From an uncultured Polaribacter sp. (GTDB lineage Bacteria > Bacteroidota > Bacteroidia > Flavobacteriales > Flavobacteriaceae): 64,000 nt of DNA. Below are positions 42,116-50,063 of this stretch, in pieces. Numbering within the stretch: position 1 is the first letter of the stretch; each line of letters opens with the position of its first letter. Below the pieces are notes generated by a model that saw only the letters and a program-made list of their open reading frames with translations, was not told where the DNA came from and did not search any database. The position numbers were made by a program, and so were the translations under genes. The stretch covers positions 210,835 to 274,834 of the forward strand of contig NZ_CANLXV010000004.1 of assembly GCF_947495205.1 (NCBI RefSeq), read 5' to 3'.

Positions 42116-44053
42116 ATGCAATTTAAAAATCCAGACGTTTTATACTTTTTAGCACTACTAATTATTCCTGTTTTAATTCATTTATTTCAGTTACAAAAAT
42201 TTGTAAAAGTCCCTTTTACAAATGTTGCATTTTTACAAAAACTACAACAACAAACACGCAAAAGTTCTCGCATAAAAAAATGGTTAATTTTAGCCACAAG
42301 ATTGTTATTATTTTCAGCGATACTTCTTGCTTTTTCTCAACCATATTTTAGCAATAAAAACATCAATAAAAAACAGCATAATTTTATCTATTTAGACAAT
42401 TCTTTAAGTACAAATACAAAAGGAAAAAAGGGTAACTTATTAAAAATTGCTGCGCAAGAGATTATAGAAAACACTTTAGACAAAGCCAACTATTCTTTGC
42501 TTACCAATACAGATTTTTATAAAGATTTAAATCAACAAGAACTTAAAAAGATCTTGTTAAACGTAGAAAACACACCTAAAACATTAGAGTTATCTACAGT
42601 TTTCTTAAAAATAAAACAAGAAACATCAACTAAAACAAACACTTTAAATAAAAATATATTAATATCTGATTTTCAAGGAAATTACAATACTAAGTTTACA
42701 AATGTAACAACAGATTTTTCGGCAATTCAACTAGTACCAACTGTTTTAAATAACATTTCTATAGATAGTGTTTTTATTTCCAATTCTAATACTTCAAATT
42801 TTTTAGTAAATGTTATCGTTAAAAACCAAGGTAACAAAATAGACAATGTACCTATTGCAATTTTTAATAAAGACACATTGGTGAGTAAACAATCTTTTTC
42901 CATAGAAAAAGATGCTAATAAAACAATAACATTTACAGTGCAAAATACACCTGTTTTTCTAGGCAAAATAAGCATAACTTTTAGCGATACTTATGGTTTT
43001 GACAATAACTATTTTTTCTCTTTAAACAATGCTCAAAAAACAAAGGTTTTAGCCATTGGAGAAAACCTAGAATACCTTTCTAAAATTTACACTAAAAACG
43101 AATTTAAATTCACGGGTTTTTCCGTTTTAAATTTGAATTATAATATGCTTAAAAAGCAACAACTAATTGTGTTAAATGAGCTTGTAGAAATTCCTGAAAT
43201 TCTATCTAAAAGTTTACAAGATTTTTCTAAAAATGGAGGAAGTATTGTTATGATTCCAAATAAAAAAATAGACTTAAATTCTTACAATAACTTCCTTAAA
43301 AAATTAAATTTAGGTACTGTAAAAAATCAAATTAAGGACACTTTAAAAATTACTAATATCAATTACAATCACCCTATTTTTAAAAATGTATTTTCTAAAA
43401 AAGTAAACAATTTTCAATATCCTAATTTGCAAAGCCACTACCCTATTTCTAGAAAAGGTGCTACCATAATTTCTTTTGAAGACAATAGCAACTTTATAAG
43501 CGAATTGAAAAATAACTTTTTTTATGTTTCTGGAGCCATCCAAAAAGAAAATAGCAACTTTTTAAATTCACCATTAATTGTACCTATTTTTTACAATTTC
43601 GGAAAAAGAAGTTTTCAATACCCAAAATTAGCCTATCCTTTAAATACTGAAAATACCATAGAAATTGAAACGAAATTAGAAAAAGATGAAATTTTAAAAC
43701 TCTCTGGAGAAAATGAAAGTTTTATTCCGTTACAAAAAACGTATCAAAATAAAGTAGCGTTGTTTACCAAAGAACAACCGCTACACGCTGGTTTTTATAA
43801 AGTTTTAAAAAATACAGACGTATTGCAACATTTAGCTTTTAACTATCCTAAGGAAGAAAGTATGTTGCAATATTTAGATTTAGAAAAACTTCAAACAGAA
43901 AATTCAAAAATTGAAGTTTCTAATGATGTAACAGCTGTTTTTAAAGGAATACAGAAAAATAATGAAGTTCATTGGCTTTGGAAATGGTTTTTAGCATTGG
44001 CAATTGTATCTTTGTTATTAGAAATTTTGATATTAAAATTCTATAAACCATGA
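42116..44053 (+). CDS. BatA-domain protein with von Willebrand-like region
   Basis: A 645-residue membrane protein. The N-terminal BatA domain has PDVLYFLALLIIPVLIHLFQ and two membrane helices (about 7-25 and 60-78) with VPFTNVAFLQKL. The next region, residues about 80-240, resembles a von Willebrand A fold with a DxSxS metal motif (LDNSLST near 94-99), then a long beta-rich stretch. One C-terminal membrane helix lies at about 622-642. It ends with a 4-base overlap with the dihydroorotase-like gene (ATGA), so the two are translationally coupled. Members of this family work in the Bat (aerotolerance) or exoprotein-secretion context. Confidence 0.82.
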   Translation: MQFKNPDVLYFLALLIIPVLIHLFQLQKFVKVPFTNVAFLQKLQQQTRKSSRIKKWLILATRLLLFSAILLAFSQPYFSNKNINKKQHNFIYLDNSLSTNTKGKKGNLLKIAAQEIIENTLDKANYSLLTNTDFYKDLNQQELKKILLNVENTPKTLELSTVFLKIKQETSTKTNTLNKNILISDFQGNYNTKFTNVTTDFSAIQLVPTVLNNISIDSVFISNSNTSNFLVNVIVKNQGNKIDNVPIAIFNKDTLVSKQSFSIEKDANKTITFTVQNTPVFLGKISITFSDTYGFDNNYFFSLNNAQKTKVLAIGENLEYLSKIYTKNEFKFTGFSVLNLNYNMLKKQQLIVLNELVEIPEILSKSLQDFSKNGGSIVMIPNKKIDLNSYNNFLKKLNLGTVKNQIKDTLKITNINYNHPIFKNVFSKKVNNFQYPNLQSHYPISRKGATIISFEDNSNFISELKNNFFYVSGAIQKENSNFLNSPLIVPIFYNFGKRSFQYPKLAYPLNTENTIEIETKLEKDEILKLSGENESFIPLQKTYQNKVALFTKEQPLHAGFYKVLKNTDVLQHLAFNYPKEESMLQYLDLEKLQTENSKIEVSNDVTAVFKGIQKNNEVHWLWKWFLALAIVSLLLEILILKFYKP

Positions 44054-45309
44054 TTACGCTTATAAAATCGGCAACGATTATAGATTCTTCAAGTGCTTAC
44101 CATCAACAAAAAAAAGACATTTTAATAGAAGATGGTGTTATTACTCAAATAACAGATTCCATTACAAAAAAAGATAATTATCAAATTGTATCTAAAGAAA
44201 ACTTGCACGTTTCCTGTGGTTGGTTTGATAGTAGTGTATCTTTAGGCGAACCTGGTTTTGAAGAGCGAGAAACTATAAAAAATGGGTTAAATGTGGCTGC
44301 TAAAAGTGGGTTTACAGCAATTGCAGTAAATGCGAACACAAATCCAATAATAGATAATAAAACTAGTGTAGCATTTTTAATAAACAAAGCTATTGGCAGT
44401 GCAACAAGCCTTTACCCTATTGGAGCTTTAACAAGCGGAAGTAAAGGAATTGATATGGCAGAATTGTATGACATGCAGCAATCTGGAGCAATTGCTTTTG
44501 CAGATTACAACAAACCAATTGCTAATGATAATTTAATGAAAATTGCATTATTGTATGCTCAAAATTTTGATGGTTTAGTTTTAAGTTTTCCAAAAAACAA
44601 AGTTATTGCAGGAGAAGGAATTGCAAATGAAGGTATTAATAGCACAAAATTAGGCTTAAAAGGAATTCCTGCTTTAGCAGAACACATACAAATAGCTAGA
44701 GATTTATTTTTATTGGAATATACAGGTGGAAAATTGCACATTCCTACAATTTCAACAGAAAAATCTGTGGCTTTAATTAAAGAAGCTAAAAAGAAAAAAT
44801 TAAATGTTACTTGCAGCGTTGCTGTGCATCATTTAACACTTACAGATAATGAATTGCATAGTTTTGATAGTAATTTTAAAACAAACCCACCTTTAAGAAC
44901 TGCAAAAGATACTCTTGCTTTACAAAAAGCTGTAAAAAATGGCGTAATAGACATTATAACATCAGACCACAACCCAATTGATATTGAACATAAAAAGGTA
45001 GAATTTAGTGAAGCCAAAAATGGAGTAATTGGTTTAGAAACTGCATTTGGTGCATTAAATACTGTTTTTTCTATAGAAAGTTATATTGATAGCATTACCA
45101 ATAAACCTAGAGCCATTTTTAGTTTAGATAAAATTAGCATTGCTGAAGGTGAAAAAGCAGAACTTTCTTTTTTTAATCCAGACGAAAATATGCTGTTTAC
45201 GAAGGCTGATATTCAATCGACCTCAAAAAACAGTCCTTTTATCAATAAAAAACTAAAAGGAAAAGTTTATGGAATTTTTGCAAATAATCAGTTAATTTTA
45301 AATGATTAA
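44050..45309 (+). CDS. Dihydroorotase homologue lacking the HxH metal site
   Basis: A 419-residue amidohydrolase of the dihydroorotase family, which makes dihydroorotate in pyrimidine synthesis. The usual metal motif DxHVHLREPG is replaced by DSSVSLGEPG (residues 60-69, both His replaced by Ser, Arg by Gly). The segment near 178 that should hold the bridging acid reads SFPKNK. Other ligands remain recognisable: a His in AEH near 212, VHH near 260 and the Asp of TSDHNP near 305. It is probably either a non-catalytic paralogue, as with Pseudomonas PyrC', or it uses a different metal arrangement. It overlaps the BatA gene by 4 bases and precedes DUF4870. Confidence 0.85.
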   Translation: MITLIKSATIIDSSSAYHQQKKDILIEDGVITQITDSITKKDNYQIVSKENLHVSCGWFDSSVSLGEPGFEERETIKNGLNVAAKSGFTAIAVNANTNPIIDNKTSVAFLINKAIGSATSLYPIGALTSGSKGIDMAELYDMQQSGAIAFADYNKPIANDNLMKIALLYAQNFDGLVLSFPKNKVIAGEGIANEGINSTKLGLKGIPALAEHIQIARDLFLLEYTGGKLHIPTISTEKSVALIKEAKKKKLNVTCSVAVHHLTLTDNELHSFDSNFKTNPPLRTAKDTLALQKAVKNGVIDIITSDHNPIDIEHKKVEFSEAKNGVIGLETAFGALNTVFSIESYIDSITNKPRAIFSLDKISIAEGEKAELSFFNPDENMLFTKADIQSTSKNSPFINKKLKGKVYGIFANNQLILND

Positions 45310-45314
45310 CCACA

Positions 45315-45641
45315 ATGGAAAAGCACACATTCAAAGACGGTAAAACTACAGGAATTTTAAGCTACATTACTATTATTGGTTTATTGTATGCATGGTATAC
45401 AAACAAACAAAACAACAACTATTTTACGAGTTTTCATGTTAGACAAAGCATAGGTTTGCACATTTTATATTTTGCAAATAAATTTATTGTATATGGTTAT
45501 TTTGGAGCAACTGCAGGTAGTATTGGTAGAATTGGCGTTTTAATACTCTTTGTTTTAGGAATTATAAGTGCAGTGCAAGAAGAACTAAAATTAGTACCTT
45601 TATTTGGAGAGAAATTTCAAGAATGGTTTAAAAATATTTAA
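45315..45641 (+). CDS. DUF4870-type membrane protein
   Basis: A 108-residue protein with three predicted membrane helices (about 14-30, 49-68, 76-92) and the DUF4870/Tic20-like pattern: TGILSYITIIGLLYAW, FHVRQSIGLHIL and IISAVQEELKLVPLFGE. The role is unknown. It begins 5 bases after the dihydroorotase-like gene and is followed by an esterase 15 bases later. Confidence 0.82.
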   Translation: MEKHTFKDGKTTGILSYITIIGLLYAWYTNKQNNNYFTSFHVRQSIGLHILYFANKFIVYGYFGATAGSIGRIGVLILFVLGIISAVQEELKLVPLFGEKFQEWFKNI

Positions 45642-45656
45642 TTCGATTTTAAAAGA

Positions 45657-46289
45657 ATGAGCTTACAACATATTGTTAGAACACCTAAAAAAGCATCAGA
45701 CAACCCACCTTTATTAATTTTACTACATGGCTATGGCAGTAACGAGCAAGATTTATTTTCTTTTGCAGAAGAATTGCCAGAAGAATTATTAATTATAAGT
45801 GCACAAGCACCTCTTGCTATGGGTTTTAATGCTTATGCGTGGTATTCTATAAATTTTGATGATATTAATGGCAAATTTTCGGATTTAAAAGAAGCCAAAG
45901 ACTCTATTGATAAAATTGCAGTTTTTATTGATGAAGTAAAGACGAAATACAAAACGAGTAAAACATTTTTGTTAGGTTTTAGTCAAGGAGCTATTTTAAG
46001 TTATTCTTTAAGTTTTTTCTACCCGAATAAAGTAAACTACGTAATTGCTTTAAGTGGTTATGTAAATACAGAATTATTACCAGAAGAAATTTCTAAAGAA
46101 ATACAAACAGATTATTACGCTTCTCATGGAATTGTAGATCAAGTTTTACCAATTGAATGGGCAAGAAACACAAAACCTTTTTTAGACAATCTAAATTTTA
46201 ACTGTACTTATTCTGAATATAACGTTGGGCATGGTGTTGCTCCACAAAACTTTTATAGTTTTAAAAAATGGATTGAAGAAAGATTATAA
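45657..46289 (+). CDS. Alpha/beta-hydrolase (carboxylesterase/phospholipase family)
   Basis: A 210-residue single-domain esterase. The nucleophile elbow is GFSQGAI near residue 103, the oxyanion loop is LLHGYGSNEQDLF near 23-35, the Asp is in HGIVDQVLPI and the His in NVGHGVAPQNF. The pattern matches the phospholipase/carboxylesterase (EstB/LYPLA) family. It is cytosolic (no signal peptide) and ends the plus-strand run that starts at the BatA gene. Confidence 0.87.
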   Translation: MSLQHIVRTPKKASDNPPLLILLHGYGSNEQDLFSFAEELPEELLIISAQAPLAMGFNAYAWYSINFDDINGKFSDLKEAKDSIDKIAVFIDEVKTKYKTSKTFLLGFSQGAILSYSLSFFYPNKVNYVIALSGYVNTELLPEEISKEIQTDYYASHGIVDQVLPIEWARNTKPFLDNLNFNCTYSEYNVGHGVAPQNFYSFKKWIEERL

Positions 46290-46389
46290 TACTATTTTAT
46301 TAAGGCTAATTTTTTATGCTGATATTTTAATTTTTCTAAAAATAGCTATCGCTAAGAAAGAAAAATATTTACCAAGTTTTACCAACCAT

Positions 46390-46573
46390 AAAAACAAATT
46401 AATTTATATTTTTTTTTGTTGATGCTTACTCTTGCTAAAATACGCAACAAACATTAGATTTTACTCAAGTTGCTGCACCCAAAAAGAATATTTATTGCTT
46501 TAGCTGAAAATACCTTTTAAAGAATACCCACTAAAATAAAAATACAACCAATAATTAAAGCGTTATTAAAATA
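46390..46573 (-). pseudogene. Decayed SdpI/DUF3784-like membrane protein
   Basis: In one minus frame the segment from 46573 reads YFNNALIIGCIFILVGIL, then a stop, then KVFSAKAINILFG and CSN. That aligns well with the SdpI/DUF3784 pattern LIIG(x)FILxG..LxKKYPPKKINxLYGYRT, and an SMK-S-N segment follows in the +1 frame (VKSN...F.Q) after a probable 2-base loss, again as in the family. Stops and frameshift rule out function. The assignment is by eye on a short stretch, hence the modest confidence. Confidence 0.4.
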
Positions 46574-46691
46574 TCTTTAATTTCCTTGTGGTAACTTTTT
46601 ATTGCTATCAATTTATGCAACCGAAAATATTTTAACTATTCTGAGTACAATAGCTTTTAATGGATATTTTTTGATGAAATTAATTTTATTA

Positions 46692-46707
46692 ATCGTAATA
46701 TTGCAAT
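46692..46707. promoter_or_regulatory. Candidate ArsR operator
   Basis: ATCGTAATATTGCAAT is an imperfect palindrome (12 of 16 positions symmetric) centred on AATATT, ending 19 bases before the arsR-type ATG. Such A/T-centred palindromes are the usual ArsR/SmtB targets, so autorepression is likely. Confidence 0.5.
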
Positions 46708-46726
46708 GTATAAATAAAATTTCATT

Positions 46727-47056
46727 ATGGGACTTACTAAGACAGAAAAATTTACAGCTTTACAAAACGAAATTGCTCAGTTTGCAAAAGTCTTTGGCCA
46801 TCCTGCTAGAGTTGCTATTTTAGAACATCTCTTTAAAATTAACAGTTGTGTTTGCGGAGATTTGGTAAACGAAATTGGTTTGGCACAACCTACAATTTCT
46901 CAACATTTAAAGGAGTTAACGCATTTAGATTTAATTCAAGGAGAAATTACGGGCAATAGCCTTTGTTATTGTATTAATGCACAGAAATGGTCTAAGATGA
47001 AAACAGTTATGCAACAATTTTTAAATCAAGATTTAACGGCAATTAACTGCTGTTAA
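46727..47056 (+). CDS. ArsR-family metalloregulator
   Basis: A 109-residue winged-helix repressor. The helix-turn-helix reads NEIGLAQPTISQHLKELTHLDLI. The metal motif CVCGDL (residues about 45-50) is the ELCVCDL-type thiolate site of ArsR, and the C-terminus ends in Cys-Cys (NCC), possibly a second site. In the absence of metal/arsenite it should repress its own gene through the palindrome upstream. The usual arsenic genes (arsC, acr3/arsB) are not present; only DUF6428 follows. Confidence 0.9.
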   Translation: MGLTKTEKFTALQNEIAQFAKVFGHPARVAILEHLFKINSCVCGDLVNEIGLAQPTISQHLKELTHLDLIQGEITGNSLCYCINAQKWSKMKTVMQQFLNQDLTAINCC

Positions 47057-47095
47057 TTTGTTTGAAACACTAAATAATTCTAAAAAACATTTATT

Positions 47096-47554
47096 ATGAA
47101 ATTATCTGAAGTAAAAAGTCAATTAAATCAATTAGAAACCATTGCCTTTCAACTACCTAATGGAGATTTAGTTCCAAATCATTTTCATGTTACAGAAGTG
47201 GGTAAAATAACCAAAAACTTTATAGATTGTGGTGGTGTATTACGTAAAGAGAAAGTAATTAATTTTCAATTATGGAATGCAGATGATTACGATCATAGAT
47301 TGCATCCAGAAAAATTAATGGACATTATAACACTTTCTGAAAAAATTTTAAACTTAAAAGATTTAGAAATCGAAGTGGAATATCAAGCAGAAACTATTAG
47401 CAAGTTTGGTTTGGATTTTAATGGCAAAAACTTTGTTTTAACTACCAAGCAAACTGCTTGTTTAGCAGAAGATAGTTGTGGTATTATTCCTAAAAAAGCA
47501 AAAGTTAAAATAGCTACAACCAATTGTTGCGATCCAAATAGCAATTGTTGTTAA
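47096..47554 (+). CDS. DUF6428 protein, arsR-linked
   Basis: A 152-residue cytosolic protein typical of flavobacterial arsR loci. The first 110 residues are a compact conserved domain (QLPNGDLVPNHFHVTEVGKI, FIDCGGVLRKEKVINFQLW, HRLHPEKL). Towards the end come TACLAEDSCG and the Cys-rich tail TNCCDPNSNCC (four Cys in the last nine residues), suggestive of soft-metal or arsenite binding. Function is not established. It lies 39 bases after the repressor and before a terminator, so it is the only other gene of the operon. Confidence 0.82.
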   Translation: MKLSEVKSQLNQLETIAFQLPNGDLVPNHFHVTEVGKITKNFIDCGGVLRKEKVINFQLWNADDYDHRLHPEKLMDIITLSEKILNLKDLEIEVEYQAETISKFGLDFNGKNFVLTTKQTACLAEDSCGIIPKKAKVKIATTNCCDPNSNCC

Positions 47555-47576
47555 AGTTTTGGTTACTTAAGTAATA

Positions 47577-47609
47577 AAAAAGCCTATACTTTAAAAATAT
47601 AGGCTTTTT
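47577..47609. terminator. Terminator between DUF6428 and the acyltransferase gene
   Basis: AAAAAGCCTATA/TATAGGCTTTTT (47577-47588 with 47598-47609), 12 bp, loop of 9. The two genes converge, and A/T tracts on both sides permit bidirectional use. Confidence 0.82.
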
Positions 47610-47633
47610 ATTTGATAAAATTTTTACTTCAAT

Positions 47634-48884
47634 TTAAGAAACCAAAGCAGCAGCAATCTTTTTATAAGTACCGTCTTCTAACTTTGTTCTAATTGCCGAA
47701 AAAGCAATTATTGTTTCATCTATATCTTCTTGTGTATGTGTTGCTGTAGGTATTAACCTTAAAATAATTAATCCTTTAGGTATTACAGGATATACTACAA
47801 TAGAACAAAAAATTCCATGATTTTCACGCAAATCATTTACCATAGCCATTGCTTCTGGAATATCTCCTTTTAAGAATACTGGTGTAATACAAGTTTGTGT
47901 AGTTCCTAAATCGAAACCAGCGGCACGTAAACCAGATTGTAAAGCGTTGGTGTTTTTCCACAACTTTTCTTTTAATTCTGGCATAGTTCTTATCATATCT
48001 AAACGTTTTAATGCGCCTTTTACCATTGCCATTGGTAAAGATTTTGCAAACATTTGAGAACGTAAGTTGTATTGTAAAAACTGAATTACATCTTTATTTC
48101 CTGCTAAAAAAGCACCAATACCTGCCATAGATTTTGCAAATGTTGCAAAATATACATCAATATCATCTTGCACGCCTTGTTCAAAACCAGTTCCTCTTCC
48201 ACCTTCTCCTAAAGTTCCAAAACCGTGTGCATCATCTACCAACAATCTAAAATTGTATTCTTTTTTAAAAGCTACAATCTCTTTTAAGCGCCCTTGCTCA
48301 CCACGCATTCCAAAAACACCTTCAGAAATTACTAAAATTCCTCCACCTGTTTTTTCAGCCATTTTTGCGGCACGTTTAATGTTTTTTTCAAAACTTTCCA
48401 TATCGTTATGACGATAAACAAAACGTTTTCCAGCATGCAAACGCACACCATCTATAATACAAGCGTGTGTATCTATATCATAAACAATAATATCGTTTTT
48501 GGTAACCAAAGCATCTATTGCAGACATAATACCTTGATAACCAAAATTTAATAAATATGCTTTTTCTTTGTTTACAAACTCCGCACATTCACGCTCTAAT
48601 TGTTCATGTAAAGGTGTATGACCAGACATCATTCTAGCGCCCATTGGGTATGCCATACCATGCTCTAAAGCAGCTTCTCCATCAACTTTTAAAACTTCTG
48701 GATGATTTGCCAACCCTAAATAGTCGTTAATACTCCAGGTAACTACTTTTTTACCATTAAAAGACATTCTATTAGAAATGGGACCTTCTAATTTTGGAAA
48801 AACGTAATAGCCTTCTGCTTGGTCTGCCCATTTTCCTAAAGGACCTTTGTCTTTTATGATTCTTTCAAATAAATCTGTCGTCAT
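47634..48884 (-). CDS. Alpha-oxoamine synthase (serine palmitoyltransferase / cysteate acyltransferase type)
   Basis: A 416-residue PLP enzyme of the KBL/BioF/SPT family. Conserved parts are INDYLGLANHPEV, YPMGARMMSGHTPLHEQLE, DDAHGFGTLGEGG and the PLP lysine in YFATFAKSMAG; the C-terminal region has IPKGLIILRLIPTATHT. Members join an amino acid (Ser, Gly, Ala or cysteate) with an acyl thioester, losing CO2. In Bacteroidota this subgroup makes the long-chain bases of sphingolipids or, with cysteate, of sulfonolipids (capnine). Because the next gene upstream is a cysteine/cysteate synthase-like enzyme, the sulfonolipid acyltransferase role is a fair inference. It has its own strong promoter, so it is not strictly in operon with that gene. 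Confidence 0.85.
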   Translation of the reverse strand: MTTDLFERIIKDKGPLGKWADQAEGYYVFPKLEGPISNRMSFNGKKVVTWSINDYLGLANHPEVLKVDGEAALEHGMAYPMGARMMSGHTPLHEQLERECAEFVNKEKAYLLNFGYQGIMSAIDALVTKNDIIVYDIDTHACIIDGVRLHAGKRFVYRHNDMESFEKNIKRAAKMAEKTGGGILVISEGVFGMRGEQGRLKEIVAFKKEYNFRLLVDDAHGFGTLGEGGRGTGFEQGVQDDIDVYFATFAKSMAGIGAFLAGNKDVIQFLQYNLRSQMFAKSLPMAMVKGALKRLDMIRTMPELKEKLWKNTNALQSGLRAAGFDLGTTQTCITPVFLKGDIPEAMAMVNDLRENHGIFCSIVVYPVIPKGLIILRLIPTATHTQEDIDETIIAFSAIRTKLEDGTYKKIAAALVS

Positions 48885-48906
48885 TTTCTACTGTTTTTGA
48901 GGTGCG

Positions 48907-48937
48907 CAAAGGTAGAAAAATTAAATATCTTTTGCAA
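48907..48937 (-). promoter_or_regulatory. Promoter of the alpha-oxoamine synthase gene
   Basis: The -7 box TACCTTTG (48907-48914) is a perfect match, and a TTG (48935-48937) lies 20 bases upstream, giving the full Bacteroidota -33/-7 arrangement 23 bases before the ATG. Confidence 0.75.
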
Positions 48938-48967
48938 TTAAGAGAATAGGATGAAAAGTATTGTTAT

Positions 48968-49966
48968 TTAGTCTAAAAATCCTTGTTGTCTCATCCAAGA
49001 ATCGTTATAAATTTTGTTTAAATAACGAGATCCATGATCTGGAAAAATAAGAACTACAAAACTATCTTCATTAAAATAGTTTTTAGCAGCATATTGTTTA
49101 GTAGCTTGCATAACTGCCCCACAGGTATATCCTGGAAATATACCTTCTGTTTTTATAATTTCTCTAGCTGTAAATGCAGATGCTTTATCGGCAACTTTTT
49201 CATAAACATCTATTACATCAAAATCTGTTGCAGTGGGTATTAAAGTTTTACCTAAACCTTCTATTTTATATGGTTTAATTTCATTAGTATCAAATTCTCC
49301 TGTTTCGTGGTATTTTTTTAAAACAGAACCAATTGCATCTACTCCTAAAATTTTAATATTTGGGTTTTGCTCTTTTAAGTATTTTCCAGTACCAGAAATT
49401 GTACCACCTGTTCCGCTTGCAGCAATTAAATGTGTTATTTTACCTTGTGTTTGCTTCCAAATTTCTGGACCAGTGGTTCTATAATGCGCTTCAATATTTA
49501 ATTCGTTAAAATATTGGTTAATGTAAACGGAATTTTTAGTTTTTTTATGAATTGCTTTGGCTACTTCGTAATAAGATCTAGGGTCTTCTGCTGGCACATT
49601 TGCAGGACAAATATGCACCTCTGCTCCCATTGTTTTTAGTAATTCTATTTTATCTTGTGAAGATTTGTCTGAAACGGCTAAAATACATTTGTAGCCTTTT
49701 ACAATACTTATCATTGCCAAAGAAAAACCTGTATTACCAGAAGTAGTTTCTACAATAGTTGCTCCTTTTTTAAGGATTCCTTTTTTTTCTGCATCATTTA
49801 TAATGTGCAGTGCAATTCTATCTTTTGATGAGTGACCAGGATTAAAAGCTTCTAATTTTGCAAAATAAGAACCTTTTAAAGATTTGGTAATTTTTTGAAG
49901 CTTTACCAAGGGCGTATCACCTACCAACTCTAAAATATTATTGTGTATTCCTGTTTTACTTATCAT
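48968..49966 (-). CDS. PLP-dependent cysteine synthase-family enzyme, candidate cysteate synthase
   Basis: A 332-residue fold-type II PLP enzyme of the cysteine synthase/CBS family. The PLP lysine is in [13 protein letters not shown] (about 42). The substrate loop is [15 protein letters not shown], and the phosphate-binding loop is [16 protein letters not shown] near 175-190. Its C-terminus ([18 protein letters not shown]) matches PLP enzymes that accept O-phosphoserine or O-acetylserine; cysteate synthase uses O-phosphoserine and sulfite. The next gene, an acyltransferase of the SPT family, suggests the cysteate branch of sulfonolipid synthesis, but cysteine synthase activity is the conservative alternative. 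Confidence 0.85.
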   Translation of the reverse strand: MISKTGIHNNILELVGDTPLVKLQKITKSLKGSYFAKLEAFNPGHSSKDRIALHIINDAEKKGILKKGATIVETTSGNTGFSLAMISIVKGYKCILAVSDKSSQDKIELLKTMGAEVHICPANVPAEDPRSYYEVAKAIHKKTKNSVYINQYFNELNIEAHYRTTGPEIWKQTQGKITHLIAASGTGGTISGTGKYLKEQNPNIKILGVDAIGSVLKKYHETGEFDTNEIKPYKIEGLGKTLIPTATDFDVIDVYEKVADKASAFTAREIIKTEGIFPGYTCGAVMQATKQYAAKNYFNEDSFVVLIFPDHGSRYLNKIYNDSWMRQQGFLD

Positions 49967-50063
49967 TCTTCAATTTCATAAAAAACCCAAACAGCGTTTA
50001 ATCTAAGTTTTATCATTTATCGTATGCAAAAGTACATTTTCAGTTTGAATTACAAAATTGATT

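Larger units (their letters stand above)
46290..46726. other. Intergenic region with a decayed gene and the arsR operator
   Basis: It holds remnants of an SdpI-like gene on the minus strand (46390-46573) and the palindrome before arsR (46692-46707). No intact gene is present. Confidence 0.55.

Noticed and set aside
46602..46823. A 73-residue frame across the arsR start
   Set aside because: It overlaps the ArsR gene in another frame and has no ribosome-binding or family support.
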